Shown here piece by piece: positions 1 to 5,786 of a stretch of DNA of 10,819 bases; position 1 is the first letter of the stretch; the number at the start of each line of letters is the position of its first letter. The stretch lies in NCBI GenBank assembly GCA_030045295.1, contig JASIGD010000374.1:1-10819 (forward strand), given 5' to 3'. Source of the DNA: Streptosporangiaceae bacterium. Its GTDB lineage: Bacteria; Actinomycetota; Actinomycetes; Streptosporangiales; Streptosporangiaceae. The translations under genes and the position numbers were made by a program. The notes under the pieces are model-generated. The model was given only the letters and a program-made list of their open reading frames with translations, had not been told where the DNA came from and made no database searches.

Positions 1-7
1 GATTTCC

Positions 8-607
8 TCATCGGTTGGCGGCGGTTTCGCCGCGGCTGGCTTGAGAGTTGCCGGTCGTATGCCGTTGCATGAACCCGCCGATGATCTGTATCAGGCCCGT
101 GACGATGAACCAGATCCCGACCAGTACCGCCAGGGCCGTTACCGAGGTGGTCGGCACAGCGGTGACCACGATCCCGGCGATCAAGCTGACGAGCCCGAAG
201 AAGATCCACCAGCCGCGCCGCTCTCCCGCCGCGCCGGCAAATCCGGTTACCAGCGCCGCAAGGCCCTGCACGATCCAGGTAATCCCGATCACCAGGCCGA
301 CCAACGCGACGGTCAGGTTCAGGTGCCGGATCAGCACCACTCCGATCACCACCAGCAAGAGCCCGGCAATACCCAGCCACACTCGGTGCGGCTCGCTGCT
401 GTCGAACACGCGCACCAGGTCGAACAGCCCGGAGATCAGCAGCAGCACGCCGATCAGCACCGCGATGACATTCAGAGACCCGCTCGGGTGCAAGGCGATG
501 ATCAGCCCCAAGATCACCGTCACCACTCCGGCGAACACGAATGCCTGCCAGCCGGTCGCCCCGGAGAACGCCGGGGGGAGCTGTGAGTCAGGTTCTTCCG
601 GTTGCAT
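8..607 (-). CDS. HdeD-like (DUF308) six-helix membrane protein
   Basis: The 199-residue protein is almost entirely membrane-spanning. Hydrophobic helices lie near residues 21-40, 45-66, 76-93, 97-120, 132-151 and 155-179, with a hydrophilic N-terminus and a short polar tail. Its three two-helix repeats, each with a GxxxxxxG-rich helix pair, fit the HdeD/DUF308 family, whose Escherichia coli member is linked to acid resistance. The biochemical role is unknown in actinobacteria. The ATG at 605-607 is preceded on the minus strand by AAGGTG (619-614) with six bases of spacing, which supports this start. It lies 113 bases downstream of the PLDc_N-SHOCT gene on the same strand, with a hairpin between them, so it may have its own promoter. 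The family call is fairly safe; a stress role is inference. Confidence 0.85.
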   Translation of the reverse strand: MQPEEPDSQLPPAFSGATGWQAFVFAGVVTVILGLIIALHPSGSLNVIAVLIGVLLLISGLFDLVRVFDSSEPHRVWLGIAGLLLVVIGVVLIRHLNLTVALVGLVIGITWIVQGLAALVTGFAGAAGERRGWWIFFGLVSLIAGIVVTAVPTTSVTALAVLVGIWFIVTGLIQIIGGFMQRHTTGNSQASRGETAANR

Positions 608-677
608 CGACTACACCTTCTTGCCTGCTAGAGCTCCCGCCTCGGAAGCGGAAGGCCAGGTGATCAGGCCGCTACTT

Positions 678-694
678 GCCGCGCGGATCGCGGC
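678..694 (-). terminator. GC hairpin after the PLDc_N-SHOCT gene
   Basis: A perfect 6-bp stem (GCCGCG at 678-683 pairing with CGCGGC at 689-694) encloses a 5-base loop 26 bases beyond the stop of the minus-strand gene ending at 721. There is no U-tract, so it would be an I-shaped actinobacterial-type terminator or simply a mRNA 3'-end structure. Confidence 0.35.
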
Positions 695-720
695 GCTGGC
701 TGAGCCGATTGCGGAACCGC

Positions 721-1125
721 TCAGGCCAGGATCTTGGCCTTCTCGCGCTCGAACTCCTCGGCCGTGATGACTCCCCGGTCGCGCAGGTCGGCGAGCTTAG
801 CCAGCTGGTCCGCCGGGCTCTGCGGACCCGCGGCGTCCTGGACGTACTGGCGGAGCTGCTGTTCTTGAACTTGCGCGTTCCGAACCGCGTGTTCATGCAT
901 CTTGCCGCCGCGGGCGATCAGGTACACCAGGACCCCGATCAACGGGAAGATCAAGATGAAGATGAACCATAGAGCCTTGGCCCAGCCGGACAGGTCATGA
1001 CTGCGAAACAGGTCGATGAAAATGGTGATCAGGATCCAGAACCAGATCACCCATAGGAAGATCATCAAGATCGTCCAGAACGCATCCAGCACCGGATACG
1101 AGTACGAACTCGAAGCGAGCAACAT
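721..1125 (-). CDS. PLDc_N-type membrane protein with C-terminal SHOCT domain
   Basis: From the ATG at 1123-1125 the product has 134 residues. Two hydrophobic helices (about 15-40 and 49-70) form a phospholipase-D-nuclease N-terminal (PLDc_N) type membrane module. A polar linker (about 75-100) follows, then a C-terminal SHOCT domain (about 104-134) with its typical pattern of a short helix, 'L..RGVIT.EEFE..K..IL'. There is no phospholipase HKD motif, so this is not an enzyme; SHOCT domains are usually thought to mediate oligomerisation or membrane tethering. The start was chosen over a GTG/ATG 30 bases upstream (1155) because AAGGAGG (1136-1130) sits four bases before it. The gene is divergent from the BrkB-type gene, and its leader contains repeated GGCGCC palindromes around the ribosome-binding site. 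Confidence 0.8.
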   Translation of the reverse strand: MLLASSSYSYPVLDAFWTILMIFLWVIWFWILITIFIDLFRSHDLSGWAKALWFIFILIFPLIGVLVYLIARGGKMHEHAVRNAQVQEQQLRQYVQDAAGPQSPADQLAKLADLRDRGVITAEEFEREKAKILA

Positions 1126-1126
1126 G

Positions 1127-1161
1127 GCGCCTCCTTGGCGCGCGTGGCGCCGCAAGGCGCC
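1127..1161 (-). promoter_or_regulatory. Structured leader with repeated GGCGCC around the Shine-Dalgarno
   Basis: The leader of the minus-strand gene carries three self-complementary GGCGCC hexamers (1126-1131, 1146-1151, 1156-1161). Two of them form a perfect 6-bp hairpin with a 4-base loop (1146-1161). A second hairpin (1127-1131 with 1137-1141) puts the AAGGA core of the ribosome-binding site in its loop. Because each hexamer can pair with any other, a third pairing (1126-1131 with 1146-1151) would bury the Shine-Dalgarno. A possible -10 (TACCAT, 1179-1174) would start the transcript near 1167, just upstream. The pairing is visible in the sequence; a regulatory role is inferred. Confidence 0.3.
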
Positions 1162-1306
1162 GCGGCGGGCCTAATGGTAAACGCGAGCGTCACGATCCTA
1201 CTGGGCACTGAGGGGCGGAGTCTCGTAGTCGGGCGACAGGTCCTCGTTGAGGATGCCCTGGCCGGGACGAAAAGGCCCAGCCCTCGTCGGTGACGCGTGC
1301 CGGTAC

Positions 1307-1312
1307 TAGCCT
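1307..1312 (+). promoter_or_regulatory. -10 element TAGCCT, leaderless start of the BrkB-type gene
   Basis: TAGCCT fits the actinobacterial TAnnnT -10 consensus and ends eight bases before the ATG at 1320, so transcription would begin at or next to the start codon. There is no Shine-Dalgarno before that ATG, which agrees with a leaderless mRNA. No good -35 is visible. Confidence 0.4.
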
Positions 1313-1319
1313 CAGCCCT

Positions 1320-2345
1320 ATGCGGGAAGATCACCAGCCTGCCGTGCCCGGCGCACCGCAATCCCCGGCTGAGCCTCCCGCCGAGCCGCTGCCCCTGGAC
1401 GATGTTGCCGAAACGGCCGCGGTGCCAGCACCCGGTCACGCGGCCGGGCGGATCCGCCGGGTTACGGGCCATAGCCGTCAATGGATCACCTCGGAGGCGA
1501 CGCGGGTGCAGCAGGAGCTGCAGACTCGCCGCCAGCGGTCAGGCATGGTCGACGCCGGGTTCCTGGTCCAGGAGCTGGATGCCCGGGTCGGAGGCGGCAT
1601 CCTGGCGGGCGCGCTGGCCTTCCGGATCTTCTTGTTCATGGTGCCGGTCGTCTACGTGATCTTCACGCTTCTAGGCGTGATATCTCGTGCTCTGGGCCAC
1701 GACCCGGCGCAGCTGGCCAGGGATACCGGGATCGCCGGGGTCCTGGCGGGCACCGTGGTGAAGGTCGCCGATCAAAGCGCGTGGACCCTGGCCACGCTGG
1801 TGCTGGGGGCGGTCGTGACGACGTTCATCACCGCGGGCGGCTTGCTGAAGGCTCTATACGTCGTGCACTGGCTGATCTGGCGGGTACCCCGGGTGAAGCC
1901 TGCCGGACTGGCCCCGAAGCTGGTCCTGATCGGGCTGGCCGTGACTGGGGCGGCGCTGGGTGTCGCCATCAACGACGTGCGTACCTCGTCAGGCGTCGCA
2001 GGAGCCGTCGTCGCCGTCCTCCTGGTCACCGGGCTGTCATTCGCTGGGTGGTGGTGGATCTCCTGGAAACTCCCGCACGCGTCCGTCCCGGCACGCGCGC
2101 TGATCCCCGGAGCAGCGCTCGTGGCAGTAGGGGCGGACGTGCTCCAGCTGCTCACCACGTACTGGATCGGCAACCTGGTGGCCAGGAAGACCAGTACCTA
2201 CGGAGCGATCGGCATCGCGCTGGCCGTGCTGTTGTGGGTCTACATTCTCGGCCGGATCATGGTCGGATCGGCCGGGCTCAACGCGGCCTTGTATTACCGC
2301 CAACAGGATCGCGCCGGCCCGCCCGGGCCGCCAGGAGGTAGCTGA
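1320..2345 (+). CDS. YihY/virulence factor BrkB family membrane protein
   Basis: From the ATG at 1320 the product has 341 residues. A proline/alanine-rich cytoplasmic N-terminus (1-45) is followed by a family-typical first membrane segment, 'GGGILAGALAFRIFLF' at about 91-106. Further helices lie near 147-170, 188-207, 216-236 and 261-280, and a C-terminal signature 'YGAIGIALAVLLWVY' starts near 304 and leads into a last helix ending 'GLNAALYY'. These two signatures are those of the YihY/BrkB family; length and helix number also fit. The family was once called ribonuclease BN, but that activity belongs to another gene, and its function is still unclear. A GTG 30 bases upstream (1290) is an alternative start, but the leaderless -10 at 1307 favours 1320. 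It is divergent from the PLDc_N-SHOCT gene and ends in a stem-loop. Confidence 0.85.
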   Translation: MREDHQPAVPGAPQSPAEPPAEPLPLDDVAETAAVPAPGHAAGRIRRVTGHSRQWITSEATRVQQELQTRRQRSGMVDAGFLVQELDARVGGGILAGALAFRIFLFMVPVVYVIFTLLGVISRALGHDPAQLARDTGIAGVLAGTVVKVADQSAWTLATLVLGAVVTTFITAGGLLKALYVVHWLIWRVPRVKPAGLAPKLVLIGLAVTGAALGVAINDVRTSSGVAGAVVAVLLVTGLSFAGWWWISWKLPHASVPARALIPGAALVAVGADVLQLLTTYWIGNLVARKTSTYGAIGIALAVLLWVYILGRIMVGSAGLNAALYYRQQDRAGPPGPPGGS

Positions 2346-2376
2346 CCCTGCCGTGAGTCACGCGTAGAAGGGTCAG
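2342..2376 (+). terminator. Nested stem-loop at the end of the BrkB-type gene
   Basis: A perfect 8-bp inverted repeat (CTGACCCT at 2342-2349, AGGGTCAG at 2369-2376) overlaps the TGA stop at 2343-2345. Its loop holds a second palindrome, CGTGA-G-TCACG (2352-2362), which can form a 4-bp upper stem. There is no T-tract. The position suggests an I-shaped terminator; the inner palindrome could also be a protein-binding site for the next gene. Confidence 0.5.
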
Positions 2377-2447
2377 ATGGCGAGTATGGCGCACCGAAGA
2401 TCAGCCGAGCTACGCTTTGCGCATCGTGCCCCGGGGAGGTGCCGGAG

Positions 2448-2942
2448 ATGGCAGGACCGGGAGATGAAAAAGCAGTCGGCGCGGGCGGCCAGAGCCGCCT
2501 GCGGGCGTCGCACGCCGACCGCGAGCAGGCGGTCGAGGTGCTCAAGGCCGCGTTCGTGCAAGGGCGGCTGGACAGAGACGAGTTCGGCGTGCGGGTGGGC
2601 CAGGCGCTTGAGGCGCGGACCTGTGCACGGCTGGCCGCGGTCACCGCTGACCTTCCCCCCGGGCTGGCTGCGGCCCGTCCGCCGGAGTCTGCCCGGGTGT
2701 ACGGAGGAAAGCCGGTTCTGCGGCCCGGCCGGGTGATCGGGGTGGCGACCGTCCTTTACGCGGGCGTATGGGCGGTCGCGGTCCTGTTGCCGATCCCAGC
2801 CGTAGGGGTCCTCACGATCACGAGCCTGCTCTACTACATGATCGTCGTGCTGATACTCACGGAGCATAGGTCCATCTCGCGGCGTGCGATGCATTCCGGT
2901 GGGCAGCCACCGCGGGGGCCAGCACCTTCTTTGTACCCATGA
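2448..2942 (+). CDS. DUF1707 (SHOCT-like) domain membrane protein
   Basis: The 164-residue product begins with a DUF1707 domain at about 17-70. It shows the family's hallmark pattern: LRASxADREQ, a helix ending in AFVQGRLDRDEF, then RVGQALEART and a terminal TADLP. A linker follows, then two hydrophobic helices near 94-114 and 117-137 and a short positively charged tail. DUF1707 is an actinobacterial N-terminal module joined to varied membrane or cell-wall-linked C-termini; its function is unknown. ATG 2448 was chosen over the in-frame GTG at 2439 because GGGGAGG (2433-2439) is eight bases upstream of the ATG and overlaps the GTG. A weak -10 (TACGCT, 2411-2416) lies upstream. It converges on the sigma factor gene with only 23 bases between the stops. 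Confidence 0.8.
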   Translation: MAGPGDEKAVGAGGQSRLRASHADREQAVEVLKAAFVQGRLDRDEFGVRVGQALEARTCARLAAVTADLPPGLAAARPPESARVYGGKPVLRPGRVIGVATVLYAGVWAVAVLLPIPAVGVLTITSLLYYMIVVLILTEHRSISRRAMHSGGQPPRGPAPSLYP

Positions 2943-2965
2943 CTCTGCTGTTGGGAGAAGACGCG

Positions 2966-3901
2966 TCAGCCCGTCGTCCAAGGCCGGAGCTTCTCCGGGT
3001 TGCGTACGGCCCAGATGCGCCTGATCCGGTCGCCTGCGATCTCGAACGCGAACACCGTCACGGTGACGCCGTCTTGCTGAGCCACCAGGCCGGGCTGGCC
3101 GTTGACCATGCGCTCCAGGAGCATCAAGTCGGGCACCAGGCCGGCGAGATCGACGGCGGCGCGCGCGATCTGCTCGCGTCCTTCGATCGGTTGGAGGGCG
3201 GCGGGGACGAGGCCGCCGCTGTCGGCGATCACCGTGGCGCCGGGGTCGAGGAGGCCGATCAGGGCGTGGATGTCCTTGGCTTCCCACGCCTGCTTGAAGT
3301 CCCTGACGATGCCGGCCTGCTGGGCCGTGGGAGTCGCGGGAGCCTGCGACGCGCGAATGCGACGGCGGGCCGATGAGGCGAGCTGCCGGCATGCCGCCGG
3401 AGTGCGGCCGACGATCTCGGCCACTTCCGCGAAGGAGTAGCGGAAGACATCGTGAAGGATGAACGCGACGCGCTCGGCGGGGGTCATTGATTCGAGCACG
3501 ACGAGGAAGGCCATGTTGACCGACTCGTCGAGGGTAACTCGGTCGGCCGGGTCGACCGAAGGACCGCCCGACGGCCTGTCGATCCACTCGGTACGTTCGG
3601 GCAGCGGCTCCGGGATCCATTCGCCCACGTAGCGCTCTCGCCGGGCCCGCGCCGAGCGGAGCAGGTCGAGGCAGATGCGGCTGGCGACCTTCGTCAGCCA
3701 GGCGCCGGGGGATTGGATGGCATCCCGCTGTTCCTCGGACATGGCGTACCAACGGGCGTACGTCTCTTGCACCACGTCCTCAGCCTCGGCCAGGGAGCCG
3801 AGGAGCCGGTACGCGAGATTGATCAGCTGACGCCGTTCGCCGGTGATCGCGCTCAGGCCCGGGTCGGGCCGGCCGTGTCCTGGCTCGGATTGGGTGGTCA
3901 T
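2966..3901 (-). CDS. sigJ: ECF41 (SigJ-type) sigma factor with SnoaL-like C-terminal domain
   Basis: The 311-residue product has a sigma region 2 (about 24-88, including 'EAEDVVQETYARWY'), a linker, and a region 4 helix-turn-helix (about 130-182, 'FAEVAEIVGRTPAACRQL'). A SnoaL-like extension covers about 200-300. Three marks of the ECF41 group are present: WIPEP (95-99) between regions 2 and 4, DSGG (227-230; the group usually has DGGG) and NPEKL (301-305; usually NPDKL). In ECF41 proteins the extension modulates sigma activity in place of a separate anti-sigma factor. Length matches SigJ-type proteins. ATG 3901 with AAGGGAG (3919-3913) is preferred to GTG 3937, which lacks a ribosome-binding site. 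ECF41 genes usually neighbour an oxidoreductase, epimerase or carboxymuconolactone-decarboxylase-like gene; none is adjacent here. It is divergent from the YceI gene. The symbol is at family level. Confidence 0.9.
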   Translation of the reverse strand: MTTQSEPGHGRPDPGLSAITGERRQLINLAYRLLGSLAEAEDVVQETYARWYAMSEEQRDAIQSPGAWLTKVASRICLDLLRSARARRERYVGEWIPEPLPERTEWIDRPSGGPSVDPADRVTLDESVNMAFLVVLESMTPAERVAFILHDVFRYSFAEVAEIVGRTPAACRQLASSARRRIRASQAPATPTAQQAGIVRDFKQAWEAKDIHALIGLLDPGATVIADSGGLVPAALQPIEGREQIARAAVDLAGLVPDLMLLERMVNGQPGLVAQQDGVTVTVFAFEIAGDRIRRIWAVRNPEKLRPWTTG

Positions 3902-3963
3902 GGTGTCGGCGGCTCCCTTGATCGCATCTTCCCCCACCAGTTCGACGAGACATCACGCCGAAC

Positions 3964-3988
3964 TGTGAGGTTGCCGCGTCGCCTCACA
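3964..3988. promoter_or_regulatory. Inverted repeat TGTGAGG-N11-CCTCACA in the sigJ/yceI divergent region
   Basis: Perfect 7-bp arms (3964-3970 and 3982-3988) are separated by 11 bases. The symmetry extends weakly outward (GAAC before, TTC after, with one base missing). It lies between the starts of the sigma factor gene (3901, minus) and the YceI gene (4052, plus), where an operator for either or both would be expected. It is not a close match to the ECF41 promoter motif as I know it. Confidence 0.4.
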
Positions 3989-4027
3989 TTCGGCGAGGTC
4001 GCGTCGTCGTACCGCTGAAAGCCGAAC

Positions 4028-4046
4028 CATAGTCAAGCATGGGAGG
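4028..4046 (+). promoter_or_regulatory. -10 element and Shine-Dalgarno of the YceI gene
   Basis: CATAGT (4028-4033) resembles a -10 element and would start transcription near 4039-4040. GGGAGG (4041-4046) then precedes the ATG at 4052 by five bases and fixes that start rather than the out-of-frame ATG at 4039. No clear -35 is visible. Confidence 0.35.
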
Positions 4047-4051
4047 ACGGT

Positions 4052-4600
4052 ATGGCATCGTCAGGACAGCTCACACCTGCGCTGCACGAATTGCTCGCCG
4101 GGTCCGGTCTCGCCGGAGACTGGACCCTCGACGAAGCCAAGTCCACGATCGGGCTGGAGAGCAGGGTCATCTGCGGACTGATCCCGGTGAAGGGCACGTT
4201 CGGCCAGGTCACCGGGCACGGCACCGTCTCGCCAGCGGGCGAGGTGAGCGGTGCGGTTACGGTGGCCGCCGCGTCCGTCGAGACAAAGAACGCCAAGCGA
4301 GACAAGCACCTGCGCTCGGCCGACTTCTTCGCGGCCGACACCTTCCCGTACATCACCTTCGGCGTTGACCGAATCCGGCTGTCCGGCGAAGGCGTTACCG
4401 TGACCGGGCAGCTCACGGTCCGCGGCCGCACCAGGCCGCTCACGTTCCCGGCCTCCGTTTCGGTCCTTGGCTCGGGCGAGATCGGGCTTGACGCGGAGGT
4501 CCAGGTCAACCGGGCCGACTTCGGCCTGACCTGGAACCGGCTGGGCATGACCTCGATGCAGAACACCATCGCCGTGCACGCCGTGTTCAGCAAGTGCTGA
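4052..4600 (+). CDS. YceI family lipocalin-like protein
   Basis: The 182-residue product matches the YceI fold, an extended antiparallel beta-barrel that binds isoprenoid or other long lipids. Family landmarks are 'WTLD..KSTIGLE' near 24-36, 'TKNAKRDKHLRSADFFAADTF' starting at 78, 'GQLTVRGRTRPL' at 119-130 and 'NRADFGLTW' at 153-161. There is no signal peptide, so unlike E. coli YceI it should stay in the cytoplasm, as in many actinobacterial members. The residues before 22 are a short extension. It is divergent from the sigJ-type gene with an inverted repeat between them, so control by that sigma factor or by a shared operator is possible but unproven. The ligand cannot be told from sequence. 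Confidence 0.9.
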   Translation: MASSGQLTPALHELLAGSGLAGDWTLDEAKSTIGLESRVICGLIPVKGTFGQVTGHGTVSPAGEVSGAVTVAAASVETKNAKRDKHLRSADFFAADTFPYITFGVDRIRLSGEGVTVTGQLTVRGRTRPLTFPASVSVLGSGEIGLDAEVQVNRADFGLTWNRLGMTSMQNTIAVHAVFSKC

Positions 4601-4666
4601 GCGGGGCAGCATCCGCGGCAGGCAGCGGGCGCGCGGTGAACCCGGACGTCCTCGCAAGACCGAAGT

Positions 4667-4725
4667 GGCTGATAAGGCAGCCTGGAGAGGCGATGTAGGG
4701 TGGCAAAACCACCAGGGGATCCCTG
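4667..4725 (+). promoter_or_regulatory. Three consecutive short hairpins upstream of the small PLDc_N-type gene
   Basis: Three perfect 5-bp stems follow one another. They are GGCTG/CAGCC (4667-4682, 6-base loop), GGTGG/CCACC (4699-4713, loop CAAAA) and CAGGG/CCCTG (4713-4725, loop GAT). They end 10 bases before the GGAGG (4736-4740) of the next gene. A possible -10, TAGGGT (4696-4701), overlaps the second stem. This may be a structured leader, an operator, or a terminator of the YceI gene; no known riboswitch class is recognised. Confidence 0.3.
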
Positions 4726-4745
4726 TCATGCGCACGGAGGGTGCT

Positions 4746-4979
4746 ATGGCTACCAGACGACAGTGGAGCGATCTCGACGAGCGCACCCGCAAACTGATCA
4801 TCGCCGCGGGAACCGTAGATGGCGTCCTCCGGGTCGCTGCGCTCATAGATATCATTCGCCGGCCGGCCGGCCAGATCCGGGGCCGGAAATGGGTGTGGGC
4901 CGCAGCCGTGGCGGTCGTCAACTCCGCCGGAGTCGTGCCGATCTCGTATTTCGTCTTCGGCCGGAACCAGCAGTCGTAA
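4746..4979 (+). CDS. Small PLDc_N-type membrane protein
   Basis: The 77-residue product has a polar N-terminus, a moderately hydrophobic helix (about 15-36), a basic loop (RRPAGQIRGRK, 38-48) and a strongly hydrophobic helix (49-72) ending in the family-typical 'PISYFVFGR'. This pattern is that of the phospholipase-D-nuclease N-terminal domain, found alone in many actinobacterial small proteins; there is no catalytic domain. The ATG at 4746 is preceded by GGAGG (4736-4740) with five bases of spacing. The reading frame is open back to 4665 but lacks a ribosome-binding site there. It is the second PLDc_N-type protein in the window (the other is at 721-1125). Function is unknown. Confidence 0.7.
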   Translation: MATRRQWSDLDERTRKLIIAAGTVDGVLRVAALIDIIRRPAGQIRGRKWVWAAAVAVVNSAGVVPISYFVFGRNQQS

Positions 4980-4980
4980 G

Positions 4981-4998
4981 CGCGCTGTGGATGGCGCG
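4981..4998 (+). terminator. Hairpin directly after the small PLDc_N-type gene
   Basis: CGCGC (4981-4985) and GCGCG (4994-4998) form a perfect 5-bp stem with an 8-base loop, one base after the TAA stop at 4977-4979. There is no T-tract, so it is only terminator-like. Confidence 0.35.
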
Positions 4999-5070
4999 AG
5001 CCTAACCAGTCCAGGCCAGAGTCGAGCACGTACGGCCGATAATCGCTGGCCGGGCCGTGGCTGTGCGCCC

Positions 5071-5076
5071 TAGGTT
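5071..5076 (+). promoter_or_regulatory. -10 element TAGGTT, leaderless start of the LysE-type gene
   Basis: TAGGTT fits TAnnnT and lies six bases before the ATG at 5083, which places the transcription start on the A of the start codon. No Shine-Dalgarno is present, consistent with a leaderless transcript. The -35 is not evident. Confidence 0.45.
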
Positions 5077-5082
5077 GAACCC

Positions 5083-5727
5083 ATGGTGTCGGCGAGTCAG
5101 CTGCTGCAGTTCGCCGCCCTGGCGGCGGTACTCATCGCGATTCCCGGGCCGAGCGTGCTGTTCACCGTCAGCCGTGCGCTGACCGTCGGCCGCAGGTCGG
5201 CACTGTTCACGGTGGCCGGGAACGAACTGGGCCTATGCGTGCAGGTGACAGCCGTGGCGTTCGGCGTCGGCGCCCTCGTGGAGCGGTCGGCGCAGGTATT
5301 CATGATCCTGAAATGGGCAGGCGCCGCCTACCTGGCCTGCCTCGGCGTTCAGGCGATACGGCACCGGCAGTCGATGGCCGAGGCACTGGCGGCGCAGATC
5401 ACGCCGGTGCGGCCGCTGTGGGCGATGCGCGACGGCTTTATCGTGGGGGCGACCAACCCGAAGAGCATCGTGTTCTTCGTGATCGCGCTGCCCGAGTTCA
5501 CCGCCCGCGCCGCCGGGCACCTGCCGCTGCAGGTACAGATGCTGATCGTCGGCGCCCTGTTCCCGGTCATCGCCTTGGTCCTCGACAGCGTGTGGGCGGC
5601 CGCCGCGGGCACGGTCCGGCAGTGGCTCACGCAGTCACCACGGCGGCTGGCCCTGATCGGCGGTGCAGGCGGCCTGGTGATGATCGGGCTCGGCGTCAGC
5701 ATCGCCGTAACCGGTCGTAAAGACTAG
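5083..5727 (+). CDS. LysE/RhtB family amino-acid exporter
   Basis: The 214-residue product has the size and helix layout of the LysE/RhtB superfamily. An N-terminal helix is followed by the conserved IPGPS motif (20-24). Hydrophobic segments lie near 41-66, 70-91 and 112-136, with NPKS at 125-128 and 'FFVIALPEF' after it, and two C-terminal helices lie near 150-175 and 188-210. Members export amino acids or their derivatives using the proton gradient; the substrate cannot be assigned here. The start is set by the leaderless -10 at 5071. The gene stands alone between a terminator-like hairpin upstream and one overlapping its own stop codon, and no LysG-type LysR regulator is next to it. Confidence 0.88.
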   Translation: MVSASQLLQFAALAAVLIAIPGPSVLFTVSRALTVGRRSALFTVAGNELGLCVQVTAVAFGVGALVERSAQVFMILKWAGAAYLACLGVQAIRHRQSMAEALAAQITPVRPLWAMRDGFIVGATNPKSIVFFVIALPEFTARAAGHLPLQVQMLIVGALFPVIALVLDSVWAAAAGTVRQWLTQSPRRLALIGGAGGLVMIGLGVSIAVTGRKD

Positions 5728-5749
5728 GGCAACGCGCGCTCCGCGCCCT
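5726..5749 (+). terminator. Stem-loop overlapping the LysE-type stop codon
   Basis: AGGGC (5726-5730) pairs with GCCCT (5745-5749), and an inner GC-rich pairing (within 5734-5744) can extend the stem. It begins inside the TAG stop and lacks a T-tract. It probably ends the exporter transcript and separates it from the next gene. Confidence 0.4.
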
Positions 5750-5786
5750 GGGATGATAAAGATCCGGTTATGGGGAAGGCGGAGCA

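Noticed and set aside
48..767. 239-codon plus-strand frame opposite the HdeD-like gene.
   Set aside because: The opposite frame encodes a coherent six-helix protein with a ribosome-binding site; this one is a Thr/Pro-rich shadow.
1231..1278. Possible extra DosR-like sites in the BrkB/SHOCT divergent region (GGGCGACAGGTCCT at 1231 and GGACGAAAAGGCCC at 1265).
   Set aside because: Matches are only 9 and 10 of 14, the spacing is 34 rather than 22, and the second overlaps a GGCC hairpin. Such scores are expected by chance at this GC content.
2373..3752. 459-codon minus-strand frame overlapping the sigma factor and the DUF1707 gene.
   Set aside because: Shadow frame: the sigma factor and DUF1707 translations carry clear domains, while this one is Arg/Pro/Gly-rich without any.
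3964..3970. TGTGAGG as an ECF41 -35 promoter element for sigJ or YceI autoregulation.
   Set aside because: It matches TGTCACA, the motif I recall for ECF41, at only 4 of 7 positions, and no CGTC-type -10 lies at a suitable distance on either strand.
4644..4651. GGACGTCC palindrome, also present at 10441-10448.
   Set aside because: An 8-bp GC-rich palindrome is expected by chance; the copy at 4644 lacks the GGGAC context and any 22-bp partner.
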